64,000 nt of DNA from Blautia sp. An249. GTDB lineage: Bacteria; Bacillota; Clostridia; Lachnospirales; Lachnospiraceae. Shown here in pieces: positions 50,967-59,529 of the stretch. Made by a program: the position numbers and the translations under genes. Below the pieces are notes generated by a model. That model was not told the DNA's origin, ran no database searches, and was given only the letters and a program-made list of their open reading frames with translations. Location of the stretch: NCBI RefSeq assembly GCF_002159835.1, contig NZ_NFJL01000014.1, positions 41,278 to 105,277 of the forward strand. Reading direction: 5' to 3'. The first letter of the stretch is position 1. Each line of letters starts with the position of its first letter.

Positions 50967-52214
50967 ATGGCGAAAAAACGCAACATCATCGTGGGACAGT
51001 CAGGAGGCCCCACATCAGTAATTAACTCCAGTCTCGCCGGCGTATACAAGAATGCAATCGAAAGAGGATTTGATAAAGTTTACGGCATGCTTCACGGAGT
51101 TCAGGGTTTACTGGATGAACAGTATGTGGATCTTTCTACGCAGATACATTCTGAACTGGATATTGAACTGTTAAAAAGAACGCCGTCAGCTTTTTTAGGC
51201 TCCTGCCGTTTTAAGCTTCCGGAGATACATGAAGACAGAAATATTTACGAGAAGATTTTTGAAATTCTGAATAAATTAAGCATTGAAGCCTTCATTTATA
51301 TCGGCGGAAACGATTCTATGGATACCATTAAGAAACTGTCGGATTATGCCATTCTTACGGGACAGTCTCAGAAGTTTTTGGGTGTGCCCAAAACCATCGA
51401 CAATGACCTGGCTCTGACCGATCATACACCTGGATTCGGAAGTGCGGCCAAATATATCGGCGCTTCCACGAAAGAAGTTATCCGGGACGCTCACGGTCTG
51501 ACCTATAAGAAAAATATGATTACCATTATGGAAATCATGGGAAGAAATGCAGGATGGCTCACAGGCGCAACGGCATTGGCAAAGTCAGAAGACTGCGAAG
51601 GACCGGATTTGATTTATCTGCCGGAAGTGCCCTTTGATATTGACAAGTTCTTAAGCAAGGTGAAAGAACTGCAGAAAAAGAAATCATCCATCGTTATCGC
51701 TGTTTCAGAAGGAATCAAACTGGCGGACGGCCGGTATGTATGCGAACTTGGAAATGTGGGAGATTATGTAGACGCTTTCGGACATAAGCAGCTTCAGGGA
51801 ACGGCTACTTACCTTGCCAACTTCCTGGCTGGAGAATGCGGATGCAAGACAAGAGCTGTGGAACTTTCCACACTTCAGAGAAGCGCTTCTCATATGGCCT
51901 CCCGGGTGGATATAGACGAAGCATTCATGGTTGGAGGAGCAGCAGTAAAGGCGGCTGACGAAGGAGATACCGGAAAGATGGTAGTTATTGACCGTGTTTC
52001 TGATGATCCTTATATGAGCGCTACGGGAATCTACGATGTACACCGAATCGCCAACGAAGAGAAACTGGTGCCCAGAAACTGGATGAATAAAGAAGGCAAC
52101 TATGTAACAAAAGACTTCATTGATTACATTAAACCGCTGATTCAGGGAGATTACCAGCCGATAATGGTAAATGGTCTTCCAAGACATCTGGTATTAAGGA
52201 AAAAGGGAAGATAA
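50967..52214 (+). CDS. pfp: 6-phosphofructokinase, pyrophosphate-dependent type
   Basis: A 415-residue PFK-family enzyme. It starts with VGQSGGPTSVINSSL, has GGNDS at 113-117 and PKTIDNDL (about 141-148). The aspartate in GGND in place of the GGDGS of ATP enzymes marks PPi-dependent enzymes. Later motifs are EIMGRNAGWLTGATALA and LSTLQRSASHMAS. It phosphorylates fructose 6-phosphate reversibly with pyrophosphate. The next gene, ppdK, uses or makes pyrophosphate as well, so the pair would form a PPi-based glycolysis, as in many gut Clostridia. Each has its own promoter and terminator. Confidence 0.9.
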   Translation: MAKKRNIIVGQSGGPTSVINSSLAGVYKNAIERGFDKVYGMLHGVQGLLDEQYVDLSTQIHSELDIELLKRTPSAFLGSCRFKLPEIHEDRNIYEKIFEILNKLSIEAFIYIGGNDSMDTIKKLSDYAILTGQSQKFLGVPKTIDNDLALTDHTPGFGSAAKYIGASTKEVIRDAHGLTYKKNMITIMEIMGRNAGWLTGATALAKSEDCEGPDLIYLPEVPFDIDKFLSKVKELQKKKSSIVIAVSEGIKLADGRYVCELGNVGDYVDAFGHKQLQGTATYLANFLAGECGCKTRAVELSTLQRSASHMASRVDIDEAFMVGGAAVKAADEGDTGKMVVIDRVSDDPYMSATGIYDVHRIANEEKLVPRNWMNKEGNYVTKDFIDYIKPLIQGDYQPIMVNGLPRHLVLRKKGR

Positions 52215-52234
52215 ATTTAAGAAATTGTACGCAC

Positions 52235-52268
52235 ACCGCCGTTTCGGTTTATCCGGACGGCGGTTTGA
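52235..52268 (+). terminator. Terminator after the phosphofructokinase gene
   Basis: ACCGCCGT pairs with ACGGCGGT, extended by an inner CGG/CCG pair, followed by a short T-containing stretch. Confidence 0.75.
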
Positions 52269-52320
52269 AACATCCGGGGTGCTTTTTTTCCTGTACAATC
52301 ATGTTTTGCCAATTTTCCCC

Positions 52321-52349
52321 TTGACTATTAAGTGAGAAAAATTTACAAT
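52321..52349 (+). promoter_or_regulatory. Promoter of ppdK
   Basis: TTGACT (52321-52326), a 17-base spacer and TACAAT (52344-52349), about 58 bases before the start codon. Confidence 0.8.
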
Positions 52350-52407
52350 AAATGTGTGCGTAAAATAAGTGCTATGTGTAAAAGTACAAATCAGGAGGAA
52401 ATGTAAA

Positions 52408-55032
52408 ATGGCAAAATGGGTTTACTTATTTAAAGAAGGCAATGCCGATATGAGAAACCTGCTTGGCGGTAAGGGTGCGAACCTGGCAGAGATGACCAAT
52501 TTAGGCCTTCCGGTACCTCAGGGATTCACAATTACTACCGAAGCATGCACCCAGTATTATGAGGACGGAAGAAAGATCAATGATGAAATCATGGATCAGA
52601 TCATGGATGCAATTACAAAGATGGAAGAAATCACCGGCAAAAAATTCGGTGACAAAGAAAATCCTCTGCTTGTGTCTGTTCGTTCCGGTGCAAGAGCTTC
52701 TATGCCGGGTATGATGGATACCATTCTGAATCTTGGACTGAATGAAGAAGTTGTAGAAGTATTGGCTGAAAAGTCCGGAAATCCCCGTTGGGCATGGGAC
52801 TGCTACAGAAGATTCATCCAGATGTTCTCTGATGTAGTAATGGAAGTCGGCAAGAAATACTTTGAAGAATTAATTGATAAAATGAAAGCTGAAAAAGGAG
52901 TTACTCTGGACGTTGAGCTTACTGCTGACGATCTGAAGAGCCTTGCTGAACAGTTTAAAGCAGAATACAAAGCAAAAATCGGTGAAGACTTCCCGTCTGA
53001 TCCGAAAGTACAGCTGATGGAAGCTGTAAAAGCTGTATTCCGTTCCTGGGACAACCCGCGTGCAAACGTATACCGTCGTGACAACGACATCCCATATTCC
53101 TGGGGAACTGCCGTAAACGTTCAGATGATGGCATTTGGTAACATGGGAGACGACTGTGGTACCGGTGTTGCATTTACAAGAGATCCGGCTACCGGCGAAA
53201 ACGGTCTGTTCGGAGAATTCCTTACAAATGCACAGGGTGAAGACGTTGTTGCAGGTGTTCGTACACCAATGCACATTTCCGAAATGGAGCAGAAATTCCC
53301 GGAAGCATTCGAACAGTTTAAGGGAGTCTGCAAGAAACTGGAAAACCACTACAGAGATATGCAGGATATGGAATTTACCGTAGAACACGGCAAACTGTAC
53401 ATGCTGCAGACACGTAACGGTAAGAGAACTGCAAAGGCAGCTCTGAAGATCGCCTGCGATCTGGTAGACGAAGGAATGAGAACCGAGGAAGAAGCAGTTG
53501 CAATGATCGATCCGAGAAACCTGGATACCTTACTGCATCCTCAGTTTGACGCTGCAGCTTTAAAAGCAGCAACTCCGGCAGCAAAGGCACTTGGAGCTTC
53601 TCCGGGAGCAGCCTGCGGTAAAGTTGTATTCTCCGCAGAAGATGCAAAAGAATGGGCATCAAGAGGAGAGAAAGTCGTACTTGTACGTCTGGAAACTTCT
53701 CCGGAAGATATTGAAGGTATGAAAGCAGCTCAGGGTATTCTGACTGTACGTGGCGGTATGACTTCTCACGCAGCCGTTGTTGCTCGTGGTATGGGTATCT
53801 GCTGTGTATCCGGATGCTCTGACATTACCATGGATGAAGAAAACAAGAAGTTCGTTCTTGCAGGCAAGGAATACCATGAGGGAGACTGGATTTCCATTGA
53901 CGGTTCCACAGGTAACATCTATGACGGCGTTATCGCTACAGTAGATGCTAAGATTGCCGGCGAATTCGAAAGAATTATGGGATGGGCTGACAAATACAGA
54001 ACCATGAAAGTAAGAACCAATGCAGATACTCCTGCAGATGCTAAGAAAGCACGTGAACTGGGAGCAGAAGGTATCGGTCTGTGCCGTACCGAGCATATGT
54101 TCTTTGAAGGTGACAGAATCGACGCATTCCGCGAGATGATCTGCGCTGATACAGTAGAAGAGAGAGAAGCAGCTCTGGATAAGATTCTTCCGGTACAGCA
54201 GGGAGACTTTGAGAAACTGTATGAAGCTCTGGAAGGTAACCCGGTTACTATCCGTTTCCTGGATCCGCCTCTTCATGAATTTGTTCCTACAGAGGAAGAG
54301 GACATTCAGAAACTGGCAGATGCACAGGGCAAAACGGTAGATCAGATCAAAGCAATCATTGATTCTTTACATGAATTCAACCCGATGATGGGTCATCGTG
54401 GATGCCGTCTGGCAGTTACTTATCCGGAAATTGCAAAGATGCAGACAAAAGCTGTTATCCGCGCTGCCATCAATGTACAGAAAGCACATGCTGACTGGAA
54501 TGTTTGCCCGGAAATCATGATTCCGCTGGTAGGCGACATTAAAGAATTAAAATATGTTAAGAGCGTAGTTGTTGAGACTGCAGATGCAGAAATCGCAGCA
54601 GCAGGCGTTGAACTGAAATATGAAGTAGGTACTATGATCGAGATTCCAAGAGCAGCTTTAACTGCAGATGAAATCGCAAAAGAAGCTGACTTCTTCTGCT
54701 TCGGTACCAACGACCTGACACAGATGACTTACGGCTTCTCCCGTGACGATGCAGGAAAATTCCTGGAAGCTTACTACGATGCTAAGATCTTTGAAAACGA
54801 TCCATTTGCAAAACTGGATCAGGTTGGCGTTGGTAAGTTAATGGAAATGGCTATCAAATTAGGTAAGCCTGTAAATCCGAATCTGCACGTGGGAATCTGT
54901 GGAGAGCACGGCGGAGATCCTTCTTCTGTTGAATTCTGCAACAAGATTGGTCTGGACTATGTATCCTGCTCACCATTCCGTGTACCGATTGCCCGCCTGG
55001 CAGCTGCGCAGGCAGCAATTGCGCAGAGATAA
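52408..55032 (+). CDS. ppdK: Pyruvate, phosphate dikinase
   Basis: An 874-residue enzyme with the nucleotide-binding N-terminal domain (NLLGGKGANLAEMTNLGLPV, SVRSGARASMPGMMDT), the phosphohistidine domain (GGMTSHAAVVARGMG, His454) and the PEP/pyruvate domain (GLCRTEHMFF, GICGEHGGDPSS). It interconverts PEP, AMP and PPi with pyruvate, ATP and Pi. The start at 52408 follows AGGAGGAAATG. A regulator protein gene (PDRP) is not seen nearby. Codon choice looks like that of a highly expressed gene. Confidence 0.97.
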   Translation: MAKWVYLFKEGNADMRNLLGGKGANLAEMTNLGLPVPQGFTITTEACTQYYEDGRKINDEIMDQIMDAITKMEEITGKKFGDKENPLLVSVRSGARASMPGMMDTILNLGLNEEVVEVLAEKSGNPRWAWDCYRRFIQMFSDVVMEVGKKYFEELIDKMKAEKGVTLDVELTADDLKSLAEQFKAEYKAKIGEDFPSDPKVQLMEAVKAVFRSWDNPRANVYRRDNDIPYSWGTAVNVQMMAFGNMGDDCGTGVAFTRDPATGENGLFGEFLTNAQGEDVVAGVRTPMHISEMEQKFPEAFEQFKGVCKKLENHYRDMQDMEFTVEHGKLYMLQTRNGKRTAKAALKIACDLVDEGMRTEEEAVAMIDPRNLDTLLHPQFDAAALKAATPAAKALGASPGAACGKVVFSAEDAKEWASRGEKVVLVRLETSPEDIEGMKAAQGILTVRGGMTSHAAVVARGMGICCVSGCSDITMDEENKKFVLAGKEYHEGDWISIDGSTGNIYDGVIATVDAKIAGEFERIMGWADKYRTMKVRTNADTPADAKKARELGAEGIGLCRTEHMFFEGDRIDAFREMICADTVEEREAALDKILPVQQGDFEKLYEALEGNPVTIRFLDPPLHEFVPTEEEDIQKLADAQGKTVDQIKAIIDSLHEFNPMMGHRGCRLAVTYPEIAKMQTKAVIRAAINVQKAHADWNVCPEIMIPLVGDIKELKYVKSVVVETADAEIAAAGVELKYEVGTMIEIPRAALTADEIAKEADFFCFGTNDLTQMTYGFSRDDAGKFLEAYYDAKIFENDPFAKLDQVGVGKLMEMAIKLGKPVNPNLHVGICGEHGGDPSSVEFCNKIGLDYVSCSPFRVPIARLAAAQAAIAQR

Positions 55033-55100
55033 TTCAACTCTGTAATATGAAAAGGCAACACAGTTCAGCGAGAACTTAACTTGCCCTGAAATATAAAATA

Positions 55101-55145
55101 AAGACCTTGTATTATGGGAAACCATAGTATGAGGTCTTGTTTTTT
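55101..55145 (+). terminator. Terminator after ppdK
   Basis: AAGACCT pairs with AGGTCTT, with an inner TATGG/CCATA pair, followed by GTTTTTTAT. Confidence 0.88.
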
Positions 55146-55479
55146 ATGTAATAGGAAATTCCGTTGGATTTCCTATTACATAAAAAACGCTCCGCTATGG
55201 ATGCCACCAGATGCATATGGAATTTGACTGCCTGCGGCAGTCTGCATCTGGCGCGTAAAGAGTACAAGAGCTGGGAAGACAGTCGATTATTTGTTTTTGT
55301 CGGACGGGTAGAAGTGTTGTTCGCCCTGTTCGCCCAAAGGACATGGTTACTGTATTGCAAAAACAGATAGAATGCCAATAGTTTTTCTGGCTTATAACTA
55401 AAACAAGTGTTATAATGTGACTAAATAATGAAGAAGAGACAAAGAGGTATTTAAAAATAAAAGGAGATGGAATCAACCA
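55146..55479 (+). other. Gene-poor stretch between ppdK and the DUF4160 gene
   Basis: It opens with an inverted repeat (ATAGGAAAT ... ATTTCCTAT, about 55151-55176). A 68-codon frame (55164-55370) has no ribosome site and biased, low-plausibility composition, so it is not called. A TTATAATG stretch near 55408 may be the -10 of the next operon. Confidence 0.4.
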
Positions 55480-55740
55480 ATGCCTGAAATCAGTTTGTTT
55501 TATGGAATACGCATTACGATGTATTGGAGCGACCACAACCCACCACATTTTCATGCTGAATATGGAAATAATAAAGCAATAGTATTAATTGAAGAAGGGA
55601 TAGTCAGCGAGGGATATTTGCCGAGACGGCAGTTAAAGTTTGTGCTTGCATGGGCAGAAATTCATAAAGACGAATTAATGCAGAATTGGGAATTGTCAAA
55701 GGATAATAAGCCGCTGAACAGAATAAACCCGTTAGTTTAA
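55480..55740 (+). CDS. DUF4160 family protein
   Basis: An 86-residue protein with the family signature PEISLFYGIRITMYWSDHNP, PHFHAEYGNNKAIV and LPRRQLKFVLAWAEIHKDEL. It has an AAGGAGATGG site. A DUF2442 gene follows after 16 bases. DUF4160 and DUF2442 genes are very often paired and have been proposed to form a toxin-antitoxin-like module, but no activity is established that I know of. Confidence 0.9.
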   Translation: MPEISLFYGIRITMYWSDHNPPHFHAEYGNNKAIVLIEEGIVSEGYLPRRQLKFVLAWAEIHKDELMQNWELSKDNKPLNRINPLV

Positions 55741-55756
55741 TAAAGAGGTGAATCGT

Positions 55757-56065
55757 ATGAGTAATAATAAACTCGATGTCCGTTTCTACCCGGAGATATA
55801 TCAGGCTGTAGCAGGTAAAAACTATATGGTGTATGCTTATCTGAGCGATGGCAGCGTGAGAGAATTTGATGTTGCACCCTTGATAAAACAGGGGGGGGTT
55901 TTTCGGAAAATTGAGGATGAAACTACATTTAGAAACACATTGACCGTCCTGAACGGGACTGTTGCATGGGATGTGGCAGGAAACCGTAATGAATATGAAT
56001 GTATTGATATTGACCCTATGACAATTTTTAAGTGTAAGATTGTTCCGGAAATCCCTGAAATCTGA
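55757..56065 (+). CDS. DUF2442 family protein
   Basis: A 102-residue protein with the DUF2442 pattern: VRFYPEIYQAVAGKNYMVYA, DGSVREFDVAPLI, FRNTLTVLNGTVAWDVAG and YECIDIDP. The start at 55757 has AAAGAGGTG. A run of eight G residues (55891-55898) lies inside the coding sequence (codons for Q-G-G-V), which could make the gene prone to frameshift. It is paired with the DUF4160 gene upstream. Confidence 0.88.
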   Translation: MSNNKLDVRFYPEIYQAVAGKNYMVYAYLSDGSVREFDVAPLIKQGGVFRKIEDETTFRNTLTVLNGTVAWDVAGNRNEYECIDIDPMTIFKCKIVPEIPEI

Positions 56066-56298
56066 ATCGGGAAAATAAGAAACATTCACAGGGATTTGCC
56101 TATTGATGTTTATATCTGAATGATTATAAGCGTATCATTAGAAATAGTGGTACGCTTATTTTGCTCGTTTGTGCTGACCTGCTTCAGACGGAGATTCTTT
56201 TAGGTTTGAGGCAGTTTATAGTGGAAATAAATTTCGGCCGAGAACATGACGTATATTGTGTCCAATGGGTAGCGCTATTAGAACCGAAGGGAGAAGAT

Positions 56299-56934
56299 AT
56301 GGTAAAAATAAAAGTACAAAGCAATTCTGGAAACAGAGCTTTCCAGGAAATGAAAAAAGCTGCAGTAGAAAGGCTTCAGGGAAAGTCCATTGAACAAATA
56401 GCTGAAAAAGCAGATGTATTATTAAAGAGAGAGCAAGGATTTCTGGAACTGGAGAGTCTGGGACAGAAAATACAGATTGCATACCCTTCCTGGGAACTTC
56501 GAGAGGAATTGGAGCCATGGCATACGCTTCTGCTGCTGCATTACCTTGAAATAGCGGACGGAACGCCGGTATCCGGAGAGTGGGTGACTTTCGGAAATCT
56601 AAAAGATGGATTGATCAGGGGGACAGGATTTGACCGCACAGCAGACATAGAATTAGGGAAATTCCTGAAGGGAAAAGATGTGGAAGAGCTAAAGGGAATT
56701 TTAGACACTCTGGGAGCCAGAATTGTAAATGGAAGAGCAGATTTAAGTGCAGAACTTCTATTGTTTCCGCGTTATCCGTTCCTTTTAAATCTCTGGATGG
56801 AAGATGAGGAATTTCCGGCTACAGGTAAACTCCTGGTAGATAAAAGCGCAGACCATTATCTGACGATAGAGGATGCGGTTACTGCAGGTGATGTATTGCT
56901 GAGGAGGCTTAAAGATGCAGAACATGTTAAATAA
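56299..56934 (+). CDS. DUF3786 family protein
   Basis: A 211-residue cytoplasmic protein. The layout fits DUF3786: AFQEMKKAAVERLQGKSIEQ, a beta-rich core with LQKIQIAYP-like strand (LGQKIQIAYPSWELRE), WHTLLLLHYLEIADGTPVSGEW and FPRYPFLLNLWMEDEEFPAT. The family occurs in anaerobes, often near corrinoid or Fe-S proteins, with unknown function. The start at 56299 follows GAAGGGAGAAG. It is convergent with the sirtuin pair, 18 bases apart. Confidence 0.8.
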   Translation: MVKIKVQSNSGNRAFQEMKKAAVERLQGKSIEQIAEKADVLLKREQGFLELESLGQKIQIAYPSWELREELEPWHTLLLLHYLEIADGTPVSGEWVTFGNLKDGLIRGTGFDRTADIELGKFLKGKDVEELKGILDTLGARIVNGRADLSAELLLFPRYPFLLNLWMEDEEFPATGKLLVDKSADHYLTIEDAVTAGDVLLRRLKDAEHVK

Positions 56935-56952
56935 GACGCGGTGACGGCAGGG

Positions 56953-57789
56953 TTATGACTGACACACATCCTTAAGCTGGGACAAAATAGGATCCAAGTA
57001 GCCATCCAAACCAAAGGATTTTGACTGAATCTGGTCGGGAATAAGCAGTTCTCCAAGATTGATGGTTACATAGGTGTATTCTGGCTCCTGGGCGACCAGA
57101 CGCATCAAAGGAGCTTTGATGAGCTGGTTGCGGGGACCAATTCCCAACTCCAGTACCACGACCTTTTTGTTATGATACTTTTCTAAAAATGTGTGGAAAT
57201 TCTGCTTTGCGTCTGAATCCTCAAGAAACCAGGAGCCTCCGGCCATATGGATTTCCATAGGACCCCCGCATCTGGGGCAGCGGGGAAGCAGATGGGAAGG
57301 AATTTTGCCGCCCTGCTCTTCGGCCGCCATTTCTTCCAGTTTATCAAAGGCCGGATAAATTTTGCCATGACAAGGATTCGCGCACTGCATGGTGAGCCAG
57401 TTACCTTCTACTTCATATTTTTTCTCCGGTGCAAATCCGGACATTTCGAAATGGCATTCGCCATTGCTGGTGACAATAAAGTAATCTTTTTTACCAACAA
57501 TGGATTTTAGATTCTGCATCACCGGAGTAGAAGTGTAACCGCTGCAGTAATGATGGACCAGACGGCTCCAGAAGCCCCATTTTTCTTCTTCCGTGGGCCA
57601 CTGGGCGCCCATTCCATGAAGGATGCAGCGCAGGCCGTACTTTACTTTCAGGTCGCCGAACAGGTTTTGGAAAGCTTCATCAGCGGCAAACAAATGAAGT
57701 CCTTCCGTGATGGACAGACCGTTGCTTGCCCCGACTAAAACAGCATCTGCCTCTCTGATTTTTTCTGCGATTTGTTTCAGTTCTTTCAT
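56953..57789 (-). CDS. Sir2-family protein, SirTM-like, first-site variant
   Basis: A 278-residue sirtuin fold protein. The NAD loop is VLVGASNGLSITEG (17-30). The ribose/catalytic strand reads VTSNGECHF (Asn109, Glu111 where Asp is usual). The canonical HG catalytic histidine is replaced: EVEGNW has Glu128. Four cysteines of the zinc site are kept (C136, C140, C171, C174, in CANPC and CPRC). It is the downstream partner of another sirtuin gene, coupled by an ATGA overlap. The Glu in place of His, or of the SirTM Gln, suggests altered or lost catalysis. Confidence 0.8.
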   Translation of the reverse strand: MKELKQIAEKIREADAVLVGASNGLSITEGLHLFAADEAFQNLFGDLKVKYGLRCILHGMGAQWPTEEEKWGFWSRLVHHYCSGYTSTPVMQNLKSIVGKKDYFIVTSNGECHFEMSGFAPEKKYEVEGNWLTMQCANPCHGKIYPAFDKLEEMAAEEQGGKIPSHLLPRCPRCGGPMEIHMAGGSWFLEDSDAKQNFHTFLEKYHNKKVVVLELGIGPRNQLIKAPLMRLVAQEPEYTYVTINLGELLIPDQIQSKSFGLDGYLDPILSQLKDVCQS

Positions 57790-58766
57790 TTCCGTATTTC
57801 CTCCTTTTCCATTTCAGCTCTTACATCTTTCAAAACTGCGGCAATGTCCCCCTGGATTGCTACGCCCTTATCCTCAATCTGTCGGGGCAGGAAAGCATAC
57901 TGGGCGTTGACGGAAATATATCGGGTATCCGGCAGGCTGCAGGTCAGGCTCCAAAAGGGCTCCTGGATAAACATCGGGGTCATTCTTCCCACACCAAGTT
58001 CAATGAGAAGGAGCTTTTTTGTGCTGTTTTTCTGGATGTAATCGGAAATTTTCTGATATTGTTCTTCGTACTTCGTGCCTTGCATGAAGTTGCCGTAACC
58101 CCGCACCCAGGGAAAGGCTTCAGCGCCGCAGTGAGGGCAGCGGGGAATCATTTCTTCGGGAACGCTGGTACCTTCCCCCATGGCCTGGAACATTTTTTCC
58201 ACGGGTTCCAGGGCATCCCAGGTTTCATCACAGCATGCTTTGGAACACTGGAAGAAACGGTGGTCTCCCTGAATCTGGCTGACCTTATCTTCCGGGTAGA
58301 TTTTTACAAACTGCGTGTCCTGATTGGTAGTCAGAATGAAAAAGTCTTTCCCTTTCAAAATGGCGTCCAAATCCAGGTAAGGTTCCCGGATAGGGGCATG
58401 CTGTGTGGTATGAAGAAACGTTACCAGGTAGCCCCAAAATTCGCCACGGGTGTCAAAGGGATGAGCCATTCCGGCAAAGGCACCTTTGAAACCATATTTC
58501 TCCGCAAATTTTCCAAAATGCTCTCGATAGGAAGGTGTATCATCATAATAGAAATCTCCGCCGCCGGAAGCCGACAGCCCGGAAGCGCCTCCGATGATGA
58601 TACAGTCGGCCTCATTCACCTGCCGGGCAAATTCCTGAATCTGTTTCTGATATGGAAGCGGCGTTTTTTCGCTCAGCTTTACCGGGGTGCTTCCTGAAGC
58701 ATATACGTGGTAATATCTGGAATAGTTCATTTGTGTTTGGGTAACCAGAGTTTCATAAAGAGTCAT
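57786..58766 (-). CDS. Sir2-family protein resembling class M sirtuins (protein ADP-ribosyltransferase)
   Basis: A 326-residue sirtuin with a 50-residue N-terminal extension. The NAD loop is IIGGASGLSASGGGDFYYDD, the catalytic strand LTTNQDTQF (Asn148, Asp150) and IQGDHRFFQC, where Gln166 stands at the place of the canonical catalytic His. Zinc cysteines are C174, C178, C210 and C213 (CSKAC, CPHC). The loss of His with Asn/Gln kept is what is described for SirTM enzymes, which ADP-ribosylate proteins instead of deacylating them. The usual SirTM partners (macrodomain, GcvH-L, lipoate ligase) are not in this window. The operon is divergent from the Rrf2 gene. Confidence 0.82.
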   Translation of the reverse strand: MTLYETLVTQTQMNYSRYYHVYASGSTPVKLSEKTPLPYQKQIQEFARQVNEADCIIIGGASGLSASGGGDFYYDDTPSYREHFGKFAEKYGFKGAFAGMAHPFDTRGEFWGYLVTFLHTTQHAPIREPYLDLDAILKGKDFFILTTNQDTQFVKIYPEDKVSQIQGDHRFFQCSKACCDETWDALEPVEKMFQAMGEGTSVPEEMIPRCPHCGAEAFPWVRGYGNFMQGTKYEEQYQKISDYIQKNSTKKLLLIELGVGRMTPMFIQEPFWSLTCSLPDTRYISVNAQYAFLPRQIEDKGVAIQGDIAAVLKDVRAEMEKEEIRK

Positions 58767-58960
58767 AGACTGACCGTCCTTTCCGCATAAAATCCTGTAC
58801 GTCTCAAGAATTTGTATATTTCTGCATAAATATATTTGTTATTTTTAAAATTACATCAAAAGAATAACATGTAAATTATAAAATTGCAAGATGATTTTAA
58901 AAGAAAATAGAAGAGTGAAATAAAAAATAGACAGTGACGCAGAAACTGGTAGTGACATGT

Positions 58961-58989
58961 TTGACAACCACCTGTGGGTGTGTTATTTT
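58961..58989 (+). promoter_or_regulatory. Promoter of the Rrf2 gene
   Basis: TTGACA (58961-58966), 17 bases and TATTTT (58984-58989). The surrounding 310-base divergent region (58767-59076) is AT-rich, has an ATTACA ... TGTAAT inverted repeat downstream of the -10, and probably also holds the sirtuin promoter, which I could not place. Confidence 0.65.
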
Positions 58990-59076
58990 TTGAATTACAA
59001 CGAATGAAACGAAACATAATATGTAATTTTTTGAAAGTAAGATATTTTGAATATATATCAGGAGGAAATTGTGATA

Positions 59077-59529
59077 ATGAAATATTCTACAAAATTAAGT
59101 GATGCGGTTCACATTATGGTATTTATAGAACTAAGCAATCAAATTACATTGACCAGTACAGAAATAGCCGCAAGTATTCAGACTAATCCGGCTTATGTGC
59201 GGCAGCTGATGGCGAAGCTGAAGGCTGCAGGATTGATTCAGAGCCGCCGGGGACAGGCAAAACCATGCTTAGATCGTAAACCGGAGGAAATCACTCTGCT
59301 GGATGTTTACCGGGCGGTAGAAGGAACAAAGCCACTTCTGCATCTGGATACCCATACAAATCCGGAATGCCATGTAGGTGTGTACATACAATATGCACTG
59401 CAGGATTATTATGATGAGATCCAACAGGAAGCAGAAAAACGAATGAATGAGATTCATTTATCGGATGTTATCCGTACATTTCGGGAAAAATATGAAATAC
59501 AGGGAGGTGAAAGGGATTATGACAGCTAA
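59077..59529 (+). CDS. Rrf2-family transcriptional regulator
   Basis: A 150-residue regulator: KYSTKLSDAVHIMVFIELS, the winged-helix LTSTEIAASIQTNPAYVRQL and MAKLKAAGLIQSRRGQ. Only two cysteines are present (C64, C98 in NPECHVG) instead of the three typical of Fe-S binding members, so a cluster, if any, would need another ligand. The AGGAGG site allows GTG 59071 or ATG 59077. It overlaps the [2Fe-2S] gene by 11 bases and is divergent from the sirtuin pair, which it may control. Confidence 0.88.
   Translation: MKYSTKLSDAVHIMVFIELSNQITLTSTEIAASIQTNPAYVRQLMAKLKAAGLIQSRRGQAKPCLDRKPEEITLLDVYRAVEGTKPLLHLDTHTNPECHVGVYIQYALQDYYDEIQQEAEKRMNEIHLSDVIRTFREKYEIQGGERDYDS

Noticed and set aside
52870..54710. 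Long open frames on the minus strand within ppdK
   Set aside because: They are antisense shadows caused by codon bias of a highly expressed gene; no start sites or domains.
55164..55370. 68-codon open frame after ppdK
   Set aside because: No ribosome site, no recognisable domain, overlaps the inverted repeat; treated as non-coding.
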